A DNA stretch of 64,000 nt from CAVXHQ01 sp963761735 (GCA_963761735.1 CAVXHQ010000003.1:1054001-1118000); one strand, 5' to 3'. Shown: positions 8,678 to 17,700, counted from the stretch's first letter. Program-made: numbers and translations. The notes: generated by a model not told the origin, from the letters alone.

Positions 8678-8977
8678 ATGGAATTTGCATCCGCCACTAT
8701 CGCCCGCCAATACGCCGCCAACCGGCCCGCGACCGCCCCCATGCCTGTCGACGAGGCGCAGGGTGGCGCCGGTGCGGCACTTGCAGGTGCCGGACGTCAG
8801 TTTGCCGAAACGCTGCAGGCCAGCGAAGGCCTTGCGGTGGATGCCATGACCAGCGGCGCCGATCCGCACGCGCTGGTGCAGGCGCTGGCGCAGACCGAGC
8901 TGGCCGTCGAGGCTGCGGTGACGATCCGCAACAAGGTCGTCGAGGCCTATCAGGAAATCCTGCGGATGCCGGTCTAG
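8678..8977 (+). CDS. fliE: Flagellar hook-basal body protein FliE
   Basis: 99 residues. The C-terminal half is diagnostic: AMTSGADPHALVQALAQTEL and AAVTIRNKVVEAYQEILRMPV. FliE is the adapter between the MS-ring/export gate and the first rod subunits. AAGGAAG precedes the ATG. The next gene, fliQ, starts four bases after the stop. Confidence 0.95.
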   Translation: MEFASATIARQYAANRPATAPMPVDEAQGGAGAALAGAGRQFAETLQASEGLAVDAMTSGADPHALVQALAQTELAVEAAVTIRNKVVEAYQEILRMPV

Positions 8978-8980
8978 ACC

Positions 8981-9247
8981 GTGCCGGAGGCTCTTTTCTA
9001 CGACACGCTGCGTCAGGGTCTCTGGATCGCGACGTTGGTGTCGCTGCCGATCCTGTCGGCGGCGCTGATCTCGGGCCTCGTTGTGGGCCTGTTTCAGGCG
9101 CTGACAAGTATTCAGGAAATGACGCTCACTTTCGTACCCAAGCTGGCCTGCATCCTGATCGTGTTCTGGGCGACGATGGGTTTCATGACCGAAACCCTCG
9201 TCAGTTACTTTCAGAACACGCTCGTTCCGATCATCGCCGGCATCTGA
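8981..9247 (+). CDS. fliQ: Flagellar export gate protein FliQ
   Basis: 88 residues with two long hydrophobic helices (about 14-38 and 54-76) and the family sequences GLVVGLFQALTSIQEMTLTF and PKLACILIVFW. FliQ forms the FliPQR export channel core in the inner membrane. It starts with GTG right after fliE. Its partners fliP (25453) and fliR (14099) are elsewhere in the cluster, which is normal for this group. Confidence 0.95.
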   Translation: MPEALFYDTLRQGLWIATLVSLPILSAALISGLVVGLFQALTSIQEMTLTFVPKLACILIVFWATMGFMTETLVSYFQNTLVPIIAGI

Positions 9248-9255
9248 GGACACTT

Positions 9256-9978
9256 ATGGAAAACGCCACCTATACCCAGATCACGCGCCAGTCCGGCCTT
9301 GCCGCCGAAATGCGGGTGATCGCCAACAATATCGCCAACGCCAATACCACCGGCTTTCGTGCCGAGGGCGTTACCTTCGCCGAGCATATCAGCGCGTTGC
9401 GCGACGGTCATCCGTCGCTGTCGATGGCCACGGCCGAGGTGCGCGAAACCGTGATGACGCAGGGCGGCATGGAAATGACCGGCGGCCCGTTCGACCTCGC
9501 TATCGAGGGCGAAGGGTTCTTCATGATCGAAACGCCCGGCGGCGACCGCCTGACCCGGGCGGGCAATTTCACCCCCAATCAGGACGGCGATCTCGTCACG
9601 CCCGAGGGTTACCGCGTCCTCGATGCGGGCGGTGCCCCGGTTTTCGTGCCTCAGGGCGCAGGCCAGATCGGGATCGGTTCCGACGGTACGATTTCGGCGG
9701 GCGGTCAGCCTATCGGGCAAGTCGGGCTGTTCGTTCCGAACGATCCCAACGGTCTGATCCGCGAGGACGGGACCCGGTTTCAGGCGCTGGGCGGCGTCAC
9801 CGAGGCGACCGACGGGCGGATGATGCAGGGGTTCCTCGAAGGATCGAACGTCAGCCCGGTGCTGCAAATCGCCCGGATGATCGAGGTGCAACGGGCCTAC
9901 GAACTTGGACAGAGTTTCCTCACCAATGAGGATGAACGGATCATGGGTGCCGTGCGCGCCCTTGGCCGCGCCAGATAA
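9256..9978 (+). CDS. flgF: Flagellar basal-body rod protein FlgF
   Basis: 240 residues. The N-terminus carries RVIANNIANANTTGFRAEGV, the middle GGPFDLAIEGEGFFMIETP and RAGNFTPNQDGDLVTPEGY, and the C-terminus VSPVLQIARMIEVQRAYELG: the three conserved regions of the FlgF/FlgG/FlgE family. FlgF forms part of the proximal rod. A GAGGA ribosome site is at 9246. It is followed by its paralogue flgG. Confidence 0.95.
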   Translation: MENATYTQITRQSGLAAEMRVIANNIANANTTGFRAEGVTFAEHISALRDGHPSLSMATAEVRETVMTQGGMEMTGGPFDLAIEGEGFFMIETPGGDRLTRAGNFTPNQDGDLVTPEGYRVLDAGGAPVFVPQGAGQIGIGSDGTISAGGQPIGQVGLFVPNDPNGLIREDGTRFQALGGVTEATDGRMMQGFLEGSNVSPVLQIARMIEVQRAYELGQSFLTNEDERIMGAVRALGRAR

Positions 9979-10005
9979 ACCAACCTTCACAGGAGGATAT
10001 GCGAC

Positions 10006-10791
10006 ATGCGTGCCCTGGAAATCGCCGCCGCGGGAATGATGGCCCAGCAGATGCGGGTCGAAGTCATCTCGAACAACCTCGCGAACATGAACACTACCGG
10101 CTATAATGCCCGCCGTGCCGAGTTTGCCGATCTGCACTATCAGCAGCTGGCCCGCCCCGGCACCATCGCCGCCGCCGATGGCACGGTGCTGCCCACCGGC
10201 GTGCAGCTTGGCCTTGGCGTGCGGCCCACCGCCGTCAGTCAGATCGTCGAACAGGGCGCACCCGCCGCGACCGGGGGCGAGCTGGATCTTGCCATCGAGG
10301 GCGACGGTTACCTCGAGGTGACACTGCCCGACGGACGCGCGGCCTACACGCGCGACGGCGGCCTGAAACTGACGGGGGACGGTCTTATCGTTACCTCGGA
10401 CGGGTTCTCCGTCGTGCCCGACATCACCTTGCCCCGCGAAACCCGATCAGTGTCGATCAATGCCGAGGGAGAGGTCTATGCCTATTTCGGCGACCGGGTA
10501 GAGCCGGAATTGCTGGGCCAGTTCACCCTGTCGGGTTTCGTCAATCCGCGCGGTCTCGAGGCGATCGGATCGAACCTGTTCCTCGAAACGGAAGCGTCGG
10601 GTCCGTCGCTGGTGGCGACACCCGGTCAGGACGGTCTTGGGACGTTCCGGCAGGGTTTCCTCGAGGAAAGTTCGGTCGATCCGGTCAAGGAAGTGACCGA
10701 CCTGATCGAGGCGCAGCGCGGGTACGAGCTGAACTCGAAGGTAATCTCCGCCGCCGATCAGATGCTTGGCGCCATGGTGCAAATCCGATGA
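10006..10791 (+). CDS. flgG: Flagellar distal rod protein FlgG
   Basis: 261 residues. FlgG signature sequences include RVEVISNNLANMNTTGYNARR, GELDLAIEGDGYLEV and the C-terminal VDPVKEVTDLIEAQRGYELNS. FlgG builds the distal rod, through which later parts are exported. CAGGAGGA provides a strong ribosome site. The stop overlaps the flgA start (ATGA), so expression of the two is coupled. Confidence 0.96.
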   Translation: MRALEIAAAGMMAQQMRVEVISNNLANMNTTGYNARRAEFADLHYQQLARPGTIAAADGTVLPTGVQLGLGVRPTAVSQIVEQGAPAATGGELDLAIEGDGYLEVTLPDGRAAYTRDGGLKLTGDGLIVTSDGFSVVPDITLPRETRSVSINAEGEVYAYFGDRVEPELLGQFTLSGFVNPRGLEAIGSNLFLETEASGPSLVATPGQDGLGTFRQGFLEESSVDPVKEVTDLIEAQRGYELNSKVISAADQMLGAMVQIR

Positions 10792-11204
10792 TCCGCTGTA
10801 TCCTCGCGCTCGCCCTGATCGCGGGCACCGCCCAGGCCGAAACGCTCGTCGCCGCCCGGACTCTGCCCGCGCAGACCGTCATCACCGCCGCGGATCTGAT
10901 TCTGCAACCGCACGATATGCCCGGCGCCGTATCCGACCCGGACCTGCTCATCGGGATGGAGGCGCGCGTCGCCCTGTATGCCGGACGTCCGATCCGGCCC
11001 GGGGACGTGGGTTTTCCCGCTATCGTCGAGCGCAACGAAATCGTACCGATGGTCTACGCCGCCGGCGGGATCCGCATCGCGACCGAAGGCCGCGCGCTGG
11101 ATCGCGCCGGTCCCGGCGACACGATCCGGGTGATGAACCTCTCTTCGCGCAACACCGTCACAGCCCGGATCGGCGCGGACGGTTCTGCCTATGTCTCGCA
11201 ATAA
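10788..11204 (+). CDS. flgA: P-ring assembly chaperone FlgA
   Basis: 138 residues with a signal peptide (about 1-17, ending GTAQA). A SAF-type domain follows (ARTLPAQTVITAADLIL, GRPIRPGDVGFPAIVERNEIV) and a C-terminal GDTIRVMNLSSRNTVTARI. FlgA is the periplasmic chaperone for P-ring protein FlgI, which is not in this window. It is shorter than enterobacterial FlgA, as is common in alphaproteobacteria. It overlaps flgG by four bases. Confidence 0.93.
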   Translation: MIRCILALALIAGTAQAETLVAARTLPAQTVITAADLILQPHDMPGAVSDPDLLIGMEARVALYAGRPIRPGDVGFPAIVERNEIVPMVYAAGGIRIATEGRALDRAGPGDTIRVMNLSSRNTVTARIGADGSAYVSQ

Positions 11205-11214
11205 GGCCCGCCAA

Positions 11215-11946
11215 ATGACATTGACCCGTACCGCAGTTCTGTCCCTTTTCGTCCTTGGTTCCGCCTGTTCACGGCTGGCCGAGGTGGGCCAACCGCCCGC
11301 CATTCAACCCGCCGCCCAGGCGCCAGAGGCCGCTGCCATGCAGACCTTCGGCGTCCCCCTCGGGATCGATCCGCTGCCGCAGACAGAATATTCGAACGCC
11401 TCGCTGTGGAACGGCGACCGCGGATCCCTTTTGGGAGAGCGGCGCGCCATGGCCCGCGGCGATATCCTGACCGTGGTCGTCGATATCGACGATGGTGCGC
11501 AGATTTCCAACCAGACGGACCGGTCGCGATCCGGTTCGCAGGGGATGACCGTCGATGCGTTGTATGGCCTGCCCGAGGCGGTCAACAGCACCCTGCGGGG
11601 CGGTGCGGCACCGGGTGTGGCCCTTGACAGCGACTCGTCCTTTTCCGGCGACGGGTCCGTTCGCCGTAACGAACAACTGACGCTGAGGATCGCGGCCACC
11701 GTCGTCGAGGTTTTGCCCAACGGCGTCCTGTCGATCGAAGGCAGCCAGCAGGTCCGCGTGAATTTCGAGCTGCGCGAACTTCTCGTGTCCGGTTTCGTGC
11801 GGCCCGAGGACATCACCCGCCAGAACGAGATCACCTATGACAAGATCGCCTCGGCACGGATTTCCTACGGCGGACGGGGGCAGATCACCGACGTCCAGCA
11901 ACCGCGCTATGGCCAGCAGATCACGGAACTTCTCCTGCCGTTCTGA
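11215..11946 (+). CDS. flgH: Flagellar L-ring lipoprotein FlgH
   Basis: 243 residues from the ATG at 11215. It has an N-terminal hydrophobic segment and a lipoprotein-like cysteine in VLGSACS, the FlgH features SLWNGDRGSLLGERRAMARG, DILTVVVDIDDGAQISN and a C-terminal GRGQITDVQQPRYGQQITE. FlgH forms the outer-membrane L-ring bushing. An ATG eight codons earlier (11191, inside flgA) is possible but would put charged residues before the signal sequence. The lipobox is not ideal (Gly at -3). Confidence 0.93.
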   Translation: MTLTRTAVLSLFVLGSACSRLAEVGQPPAIQPAAQAPEAAAMQTFGVPLGIDPLPQTEYSNASLWNGDRGSLLGERRAMARGDILTVVVDIDDGAQISNQTDRSRSGSQGMTVDALYGLPEAVNSTLRGGAAPGVALDSDSSFSGDGSVRRNEQLTLRIAATVVEVLPNGVLSIEGSQQVRVNFELRELLVSGFVRPEDITRQNEITYDKIASARISYGGRGQITDVQQPRYGQQITELLLPF

Positions 11947-11992
11947 TGCCGCGGGCATTGGCGAACCGATCCCATGAAAGGCGATCCCACCC

Positions 11993-12529
11993 ATGATGAA
12001 GATCCTCGTACCTCTCATTTTGCTTCTCGCCGGAACCGGCGGTGGTGTCGGCGCGGCGATGTTCCTGGCACCGTCCCCCGAAGTGGCAGCCGCTGCCGAT
12101 CCGACGGGCGATTGTCCGGCGCCGGCGGATACTCTCGTGGGGGTCGATGCCGGACGTGCCGACTCCGGCGCGGTGGACGATCAGACAGACCCCATCGACG
12201 GTCCCGAATACGTGCAACTGAACAATCAGTTCGTCGTTCCGGTGGTGTCGGGCGACCGTGTTTCGGCGCTTGTCATCATGACGATGAGCATCGAGATTGC
12301 GCCCGGCACGGAGGATACTGTCCTTCTTCATGAGCCGAAAATCCGCGATGCGTTTCTGCAAATCCTGTTCGACCATGCCAATATCGGCGGCTTCGATGGC
12401 AACTTCACATCGACCCGCAACATGGCGCAGTTGCGTTCCGCACTGAGACAGGCCGTTCGCGACGCCGTCGGAAGCGATGCGCGCGATGTGCTCATACTCG
12501 ATCTGGTGCGTCAGGACGTGCCAGCCTGA
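11993..12529 (+). CDS. FliL-family protein, second copy
   Basis: 178 residues. An N-terminal membrane anchor (about 3-26) is followed by an acidic linker and a FliL-type periplasmic domain with QFVVPVVSGDRVSALVIMTM, then KIRDAFLQILFDHANIGGF and RDVLILDLVRQDV. A second, more canonical FliL is encoded at 22274-22786. FliL proteins form rings around stators and increase motor torque. This copy ends the flgB-type operon, 47 bases after flgH; AAGGCGATC lies close upstream of its start. Confidence 0.82.
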   Translation: MMKILVPLILLLAGTGGGVGAAMFLAPSPEVAAAADPTGDCPAPADTLVGVDAGRADSGAVDDQTDPIDGPEYVQLNNQFVVPVVSGDRVSALVIMTMSIEIAPGTEDTVLLHEPKIRDAFLQILFDHANIGGFDGNFTSTRNMAQLRSALRQAVRDAVGSDARDVLILDLVRQDVPA

Positions 12530-12562
12530 AAACTGTGACGCAAGACGCCGGAGTTCTGTGCA

Positions 12563-12589
12563 AGCGGGATGGTTTTCAGCCATCCCGCT
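12563..12589. terminator. Bidirectional hairpin terminator candidate
   Basis: A perfect ten-base stem AGCGGGATGG / CCATCCCGCT encloses a seven-base loop. It lies between the facing ends of the FliL-like gene and the leftward gene at 12576 and overlaps the last codons of the latter. T-runs are weak. Confidence 0.55.
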
Positions 12590-12968
12590 CTTGGCGTTTG
12601 TCGGAATACGCGCGGGCAGTACGCTGGCCTTTGTCGCGGATTGCCTGTGCCGCCTGATTGCGCCCGAAGGCGCGCGACAACACGATCCGTGCGTCGGCCT
12701 GCGCCACAAGACAGCGGGCCAGTTCAACGTTCAGGGCGCTGCGCCGCGTATCGACCCACAGCTGCCAGTTCAGATCGGCGCCGGCACGCAAAGCCGCGTC
12801 ATCCTCGATCGGCGTCGTCGGATCGTGGCGCGGCCGGTCCAGGTCGGCGATGGTTTCGCGCAATTCCGCTTCGCGGCGGCGCAAGGCGGCCATGCGGGCC
12901 TGTTCGGCATCGAACGCGGCCCCGGTCACACGGGCGAAGCCCGCAAGCTCAGCCAGACGATTGCTCAT
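12576..12968 (-). CDS. Small coiled-coil protein next to flhB, possible FliJ counterpart
   Basis: 130 residues, hydrophilic and almost all helical, with a likely coiled coil in EQARMAALRRREAELRETIA and a second helix rich in Ala/Arg near the C-terminus. I see no enzyme motif or signal peptide. Size, charge and coiled-coil content recall FliJ, the stalk of the FliI ATPase, and no other fliJ is visible in the window. This is inference: FliJ is too divergent to call by eye. The gene lies 28 bases downstream of flhB and is probably in the same transcript as flhB, fliR and flhA. Confidence 0.55.
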   Translation of the reverse strand: MSNRLAELAGFARVTGAAFDAEQARMAALRRREAELRETIADLDRPRHDPTTPIEDDAALRAGADLNWQLWVDTRRSALNVELARCLVAQADARIVLSRAFGRNQAAQAIRDKGQRTARAYSDKRQERDG

Positions 12969-12996
12969 GCAAAACCTCTCACGGGCAAGGAACCGT

Positions 12997-14076
12997 TCAC
13001 CGTGAGCGCGCGCGTTTGCGCATCACTTCGGCAAACCTGATGGCCGAGGCGACGGCGCGGAAATGCTCACCCGGGATTTCGGCACCCAGTTCGGTGGTGG
13101 CATAAAGGGCGCGGGCCGTCGGCGGATCGGAATGAACCGGAATGCCATGTTCGGCCGCCACCTCGCGAATGCGGGCCGCCACGCCATCGACACCCTTGGC
13201 CAGGCAGACAGGCGCCGTCCCCATGCCGCGGTGCCATTTCAGCGCCACGGCAAAATGCGTCGGATTGACGATAACGACAGACGCCTCCGGAACATCGGCC
13301 AACATCTGATTCATCGCGATTTCCACAGCGCGTTGCCGGCGCTGCTGTTTCAGCATCGGATCGCCTTCGGAGTTTTTTTGCTCGTCCATCAATTCTTTGC
13401 GGGACATCCGGTTTTTGCGGATGTGTTCCGCCTTCTGGAACAGAAAGTCGAGCGCGCCAAGCGCAAAGGCCACGATCAGGACGAGTCCCACGAGGCCCAG
13501 AACCAACTGGCCCATCGCAACGGATACGAGCGCCGGGGTGAGGTAAAGGGTCGCCATGATATCGGGCAGCTGCGCCCAGAGATAGACGAACAGGATCGCA
13601 GAATAGATAACCAGTTTTGCCGAGCTTTTGAAGAATTCGAACAGCCCTGAGCGGCCGAATTTGTTGCCGAAATTCTTGATGAGGGACAGGCGCGACAGTT
13701 TTGGCGCGAGCTTTGTCGGAGCGACGACGAAACTGTTCTGGGCAATGATCGACAGGATCGCGAACAGGCCGGGGATAAGCAGGAGGGGCAGGATCGGCAC
13801 GAGACCCGCCGCGATGACCCCGCCCATGAACGGTGCGCCGCTGCCCGAAAATACATCTTTCGACAGATCGTCGGCCTGACCGAGCAGGATGCTGAGGTCG
13901 GTGCCTGCCGCGATGACGGCCGCGGGCCCCACAAGCCAGGCGGCTGTGAGAAACCCCGCATAGCCCGCCGCGGTGTTCAGATCGGCGGATTTGGCGAACT
14001 CGCCCTTCTTGCGCTGCTCGTCGAGTTTGTGTTGCGTCGGGTCGTATTGCTTGTCGCTGTCTTCGTCATCGCTCAT
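12997..14076 (-). CDS. flhB: Flagellar export switch protein FlhB
   Basis: 359 residues from the ATG at 14076. The N-terminal part begins with DSDKQYDPTQHKLDEQRKKG, typical of FlhB. Four hydrophobic segments follow. The cytoplasmic domain holds the autocleavage motif NPTH (in VVIVNPTHFAVALKW), then the conserved PVCLAKGVDGVAARIREVA. Cleavage at Asn-Pro switches export from rod/hook to filament substrates, together with FliK. The frame is open 50 codons further upstream, but that extension is Cys/Arg-rich and overlaps fliR, so I excluded it. Confidence 0.96.
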   Translation of the reverse strand: MSDDEDSDKQYDPTQHKLDEQRKKGEFAKSADLNTAAGYAGFLTAAWLVGPAAVIAAGTDLSILLGQADDLSKDVFSGSGAPFMGGVIAAGLVPILPLLLIPGLFAILSIIAQNSFVVAPTKLAPKLSRLSLIKNFGNKFGRSGLFEFFKSSAKLVIYSAILFVYLWAQLPDIMATLYLTPALVSVAMGQLVLGLVGLVLIVAFALGALDFLFQKAEHIRKNRMSRKELMDEQKNSEGDPMLKQQRRQRAVEIAMNQMLADVPEASVVIVNPTHFAVALKWHRGMGTAPVCLAKGVDGVAARIREVAAEHGIPVHSDPPTARALYATTELGAEIPGEHFRAVASAIRFAEVMRKRARSR

Positions 14077-14098
14077 ATTGCCGGCCTTTCGGGGGCGT

Positions 14099-14881
14099 TC
14101 ATGGCAGTGGACCGAATGGCGCGGCCATGAACGCAAACAGCAAGTCGCTCCAGATTGCGAGCATCGTCCCCGCCGAGATTGCAAACAGTGCAAGACCGCC
14201 TGCAGTGATGGCGGGCGCGCCGACAAAGGCCACCATGAGTTGCGGCATCGCGCGGTTGATGACGCCCAGCGTGACGTTGTAGATCAGCGAAGCCACGACA
14301 AAGGGGGCCGACAGGGTGAACGCGAGCATGAAGGCGCGCGAAATTTCCATGACGCCAGCCTCGGCAACGGTGCCGGGCGAAATCATCTCGCCGGGCGCGA
14401 CAAGTCCGTAGCCATTGATCATGAACGCGGCGAGATGAACGTGCAGGCCCATCATCGCGGCCAGTGCAAGGCCCGCCACGACGAGCACGTTGCCGATGGC
14501 GGGCATTGGATCGACGCCCGCACTGGCGCCGAAAATCTGGCTGAGCGACGTCGACTGCGCGGCGATCGTGCCCGCGATTTGCAGGGCCATGACGAACAGA
14601 CGCAACATCATCCCGAAGAACAGGCCGGTAATCACCTCTGGTCCGCCGATGGCAATGGCGGCAAGCGGGTTCGTCGGCTGCGGCGGCAGCAAAGGCGCTG
14701 CTGCGGGCAGGACGATAAGTGTGAACGCAAGGGCCAGCCCCAGTTTTACCCGGGCCGGGATGGATCTTTCACCGAATGCGGGCACCAGAGCCAGCATCGA
14801 GCCGACCCGCAGGAACACGAGAAAAGCGGCCCAGAGCCAGTCGGTGGTATAGCCGAGCAGGTTCGCGCCCTCGGCGATCAT
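14099..14881 (-). CDS. fliR: Flagellar export gate protein FliR
   Basis: 260 residues with five to six hydrophobic segments. Family features include FLVFLRVGSMLALVPAFGER, LFFGMMLRLFVMALQIAGTI and the Leu-Pro-rich cytoplasmic loop. FliR is part of the FliPQR channel in the inner membrane. The ATG overlaps the flhA stop by four bases (ATGA), and flhB follows 22 bases after the stop. The order flhA-fliR-flhB on the minus strand forms an export-gate operon. Confidence 0.95.
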   Translation of the reverse strand: MIAEGANLLGYTTDWLWAAFLVFLRVGSMLALVPAFGERSIPARVKLGLALAFTLIVLPAAAPLLPPQPTNPLAAIAIGGPEVITGLFFGMMLRLFVMALQIAGTIAAQSTSLSQIFGASAGVDPMPAIGNVLVVAGLALAAMMGLHVHLAAFMINGYGLVAPGEMISPGTVAEAGVMEISRAFMLAFTLSAPFVVASLIYNVTLGVINRAMPQLMVAFVGAPAITAGGLALFAISAGTMLAIWSDLLFAFMAAPFGPLP

Positions 14882-16974
14882 GCGGCCACCAGTCCGACGA
14901 GAGCCGGACGCGCATCCGTGCCGATTTCCTCGAACGACAACACCGCATTGGTCATGCCTCGGGCTGCCAGAACCGTCTTCAGAAAGCGGCGTCTCCGCAT
15001 CGACGTGACCAATGCCGCCGTCGTGCCGTTTTCGGCGGCCTTGTTGATCTTGTCGGCGATGGCACCGGCCAGCCGGTTAAACTCATCGGGGGGCAGTGCG
15101 ACGTCAGATCCGCCGCGGTCGGTCGCGATCTGGTAGCGGGTGAAGATATTCTCCCAATCGGAGGCGAGTTGCACCAGTGGGATCGATCCGTCGGGCCGCC
15201 GCAGGTCGGCGACAAGCTGAAATCCGAGGCGTTGACGGACATGTTCGGCGATGCCTTCGATGTGGCTATGGCTTTGCCGGCCTTCGGCGATCGCCTCGAT
15301 GATCAGCGGAAGGTTGCGGACAGAGACGCGCTCCTCGAGCAGCAGGCGCAGTGTCGACAGCAGGATGTCGAGCGGCACCTTGTCGGGGATCATCTCGTCC
15401 AGCAGTTTGCGGTTGGCGGCGCTGCGGGCCGGGTCGGTCAGGTTCACCATCTCGTCGAGCAGGCGGCGCAGCGCCTTGTGGGTCAGCAGTCGCGAAAGAT
15501 TGCGTTTGATGACTTCAAGCAGATGGGTCGCCAGCACCTCGGCGGGCCAGACGGTCGTCATGCCGTTGACGGCCGCGTTCTCCTGATCCTCGGGCGCGAT
15601 CCAGCGGGCCGGCGCGCCGTACACCGGTTCATCCACGTTTTCGCCCTGCAACCCGCCGCCGTCGCTGTCGGGCCCGGCAAGTAGCGCCAGCACCCGCCCG
15701 GGACGCAAGCTGTCGCGGACCTGTTCGACGCCCTGGATCCGGATGACATAGGTGCTGTCGGGCAGGGCCGGATTGTCCGTCAGCCGCATTTCCGGCAGCA
15801 GGACGCCAAAGCTTGTCGCAACGTGATTGCGCATATTGGCGATGCGCGCATCGAGGCCGGTCGCCGCATCGACGACCATTTCTACCAGATCGGGCGCGAA
15901 TTCAACGTGGATATCCTCGATGTCGAGGATGTCGCCCATCGAAGCCTCGGGCGCACGAGAGGGGGTGTCCGTCTTTGGCATTGCCAGTTCGGCGGCGCGA
16001 GCGGCCTTGCTGCGCAGAATGACGACAGCACAGGTTCCCAACGCAACGGCCCCCAGCATGAACGGCACGAAAGGCAGACCGGGGACAAGTGCGAACAAAC
16101 CCATAAGGACCGCGACGGTTCCCAATGCGGCCGGGTGGCGGCCCAGCTGTGCGACGATGGCGAGATCCGTCGCGCCCGTCGCCCCGCCGCGCGCGAGCAG
16201 AAGTGCAGAGGCGATGGAGATGACGACGGCGGGGATCTGGCTGACCAAACCGTCGCCGACCGTGAGGATCGCATAGGTCTCGAACGCCTGCCCCGCGGCC
16301 ATGTCATGCACGAAGATACCGACGACGAGACCCACCACGAGATTGAGCGCGGTGATCAGAAGGCCGGCGACGGCGTCCCCTTTGACGAATTTCGATGCGC
16401 CGTCGAGAGAGCCGAAGAACGTCGTTTCCGCTTGTTCCGTTTCGCGGCGCAGCTTCGCCTCGGTGTGGTCGATCGCGCCGGCGGCGACGTCGGCGTCGAT
16501 GGCCAGCTGCTTGCCCGGCATCGCGTCGAGGGCGAAGCGAGCGCCCACCTCGGCCATCCGGGTCGCGCCCTTGTTGATGACGACGAAGTTGACGATCAGC
16601 AGAACGCAGAACACCACGACTCCAAGGATCACCGAGCCGCCCATGACGAAATTGGCAAAGCCCTGAATGACGTCTCCCGCCGCGTCGGTGCCGGTATGGC
16701 CTTCTGCGATGATCAGTTTCGTGGACGACACGTTCAGGGACAGCCGCAACATCAGCGAGGCAAGCAGAACTGTCGGGAAGGCGGAGAAATCGAGTGGCCG
16801 TTCGATGAACAGCGTTACCGTGAACATCAGGATCGCCAGCGAAAACGACAGCGCCAGCCCCAGGTCGAGAACCCAGGAAGGCATCGGCAGGATCATCATC
16901 ACGATGATCGCCATAAGGGCGACGGCCAGCATCACGGTTGGCTGAAAAAAGGTGCGAAGGGACAGGGCTGGCAT
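14878..16974 (-). CDS. flhA: Flagellar export gate protein FlhA
   Basis: 698 residues, a full-length FlhA. The N-terminal membrane half has about eight hydrophobic segments, with the conserved cytoplasmic loop VINKGATRMAEVGARFALDA and MPGKQLAIDADVAAGAID. The C-terminal half is the soluble FlhAC domain that docks chaperone-substrate complexes (for example LLVADLRRPDGSIPLVQLAS-like sequence near 590 and SFEEI at the end). FlhA forms a nonameric ring at the export gate. It begins three bases after the stop of the lytic transglycosylase gene. Confidence 0.97.
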   Translation of the reverse strand: MPALSLRTFFQPTVMLAVALMAIIVMMILPMPSWVLDLGLALSFSLAILMFTVTLFIERPLDFSAFPTVLLASLMLRLSLNVSSTKLIIAEGHTGTDAAGDVIQGFANFVMGGSVILGVVVFCVLLIVNFVVINKGATRMAEVGARFALDAMPGKQLAIDADVAAGAIDHTEAKLRRETEQAETTFFGSLDGASKFVKGDAVAGLLITALNLVVGLVVGIFVHDMAAGQAFETYAILTVGDGLVSQIPAVVISIASALLLARGGATGATDLAIVAQLGRHPAALGTVAVLMGLFALVPGLPFVPFMLGAVALGTCAVVILRSKAARAAELAMPKTDTPSRAPEASMGDILDIEDIHVEFAPDLVEMVVDAATGLDARIANMRNHVATSFGVLLPEMRLTDNPALPDSTYVIRIQGVEQVRDSLRPGRVLALLAGPDSDGGGLQGENVDEPVYGAPARWIAPEDQENAAVNGMTTVWPAEVLATHLLEVIKRNLSRLLTHKALRRLLDEMVNLTDPARSAANRKLLDEMIPDKVPLDILLSTLRLLLEERVSVRNLPLIIEAIAEGRQSHSHIEGIAEHVRQRLGFQLVADLRRPDGSIPLVQLASDWENIFTRYQIATDRGGSDVALPPDEFNRLAGAIADKINKAAENGTTAALVTSMRRRRFLKTVLAARGMTNAVLSFEEIGTDARPALVGLVAA

Positions 16975-16977
16975 CGT

Positions 16978-17700
16978 CTAGTTCCCCCGGCCGACGGGCA
17001 CGAGAGAGCCCATTTGCGCGATGCCACCGCCAGTAGCGCCGCCCGGCTGCAAAAGCGGGAAAGTGTTTACCCGCGGCAGGGCGGACGCGATCAACGGGCC
17101 CGAAGTCAGAACCGGAGGACCGTTGTTCTGCGCTGCGGCGTAGAACACGTTGAATCGGGCGCGATAGCGCGAGGCATAGACCTCTGTCCGCGAATGATAG
17201 GCGCCTGCGGCAAGGCCCCAGTCGCCGAGCTCTTCGTAGAGATCGGTGAGGAACCGGGCGGCATAAGCCGCGTTCTGGCCGGGGTCGAACATTTCTTCGA
17301 GAGACGAAAAGTTCTCGCCGTGCCAACGATAGTTGATCTGAAAACATCCGGTGTCGAAACTGGTGCGGCCCTCGCGTAGTGCCTGATAGGCGAAAGTAAG
17401 CGCCTCGTCCTGGCTGTCGAACCAGTACCCCGCGCCTTCGAGGTTGACTGTCCAGGGCCAGGGACGAGTCTCGCCATCGGTCGTGCGACCGGTTTCCGTC
17501 TGAGTGATCGCCATCAGCACGGCGAACGGCACGTTCGATGCGCTGGACGCCTCCGCAGCTGCCTGCGCACAGATTTCCGCTGCCGTTGCCGCGGCTGGAA
17601 GCGGCGAACCAAAGGCAAACGCGGCAGCGAGCCCGCCAGCGCAAAGCGCGGCTGGAAATGCTGAAAGAATCGTCGTCGTCGTTAGGGGCTTTGCCCGCAT
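16978..17700 (-). CDS. Periplasmic lytic transglycosylase of the flagellar cluster (SltF-like)
   Basis: 240 residues from the ATG at 17700, chosen because AAGG precedes it; an ATG at 17736 is also open. There is a signal peptide up to about residue 39. The SLT-type domain has the expected catalytic Glu in AITQTETGR, followed by PWPWTVNLEGAGYWF, SFDTGCFQINYRWHG and AAGAYHSRT. Such enzymes cleave peptidoglycan so the rod can pass; SltF of Rhodobacter sphaeroides is the known example. It lies directly upstream of flhA and downstream of the large periplasmic protein gene. Confidence 0.88.
   Translation of the reverse strand: MRAKPLTTTTILSAFPAALCAGGLAAAFAFGSPLPAAATAAEICAQAAAEASSASNVPFAVLMAITQTETGRTTDGETRPWPWTVNLEGAGYWFDSQDEALTFAYQALREGRTSFDTGCFQINYRWHGENFSSLEEMFDPGQNAAYAARFLTDLYEELGDWGLAAGAYHSRTEVYASRYRARFNVFYAAAQNNGPPVLTSGPLIASALPRVNTFPLLQPGGATGGGIAQMGSLVPVGRGN

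Noticed and set aside
15823..17379. A 518-codon open frame antisense to flhA
   Set aside because: The product is His/Asp/Arg-rich and lacks domains; flhA on the other strand is unambiguous.
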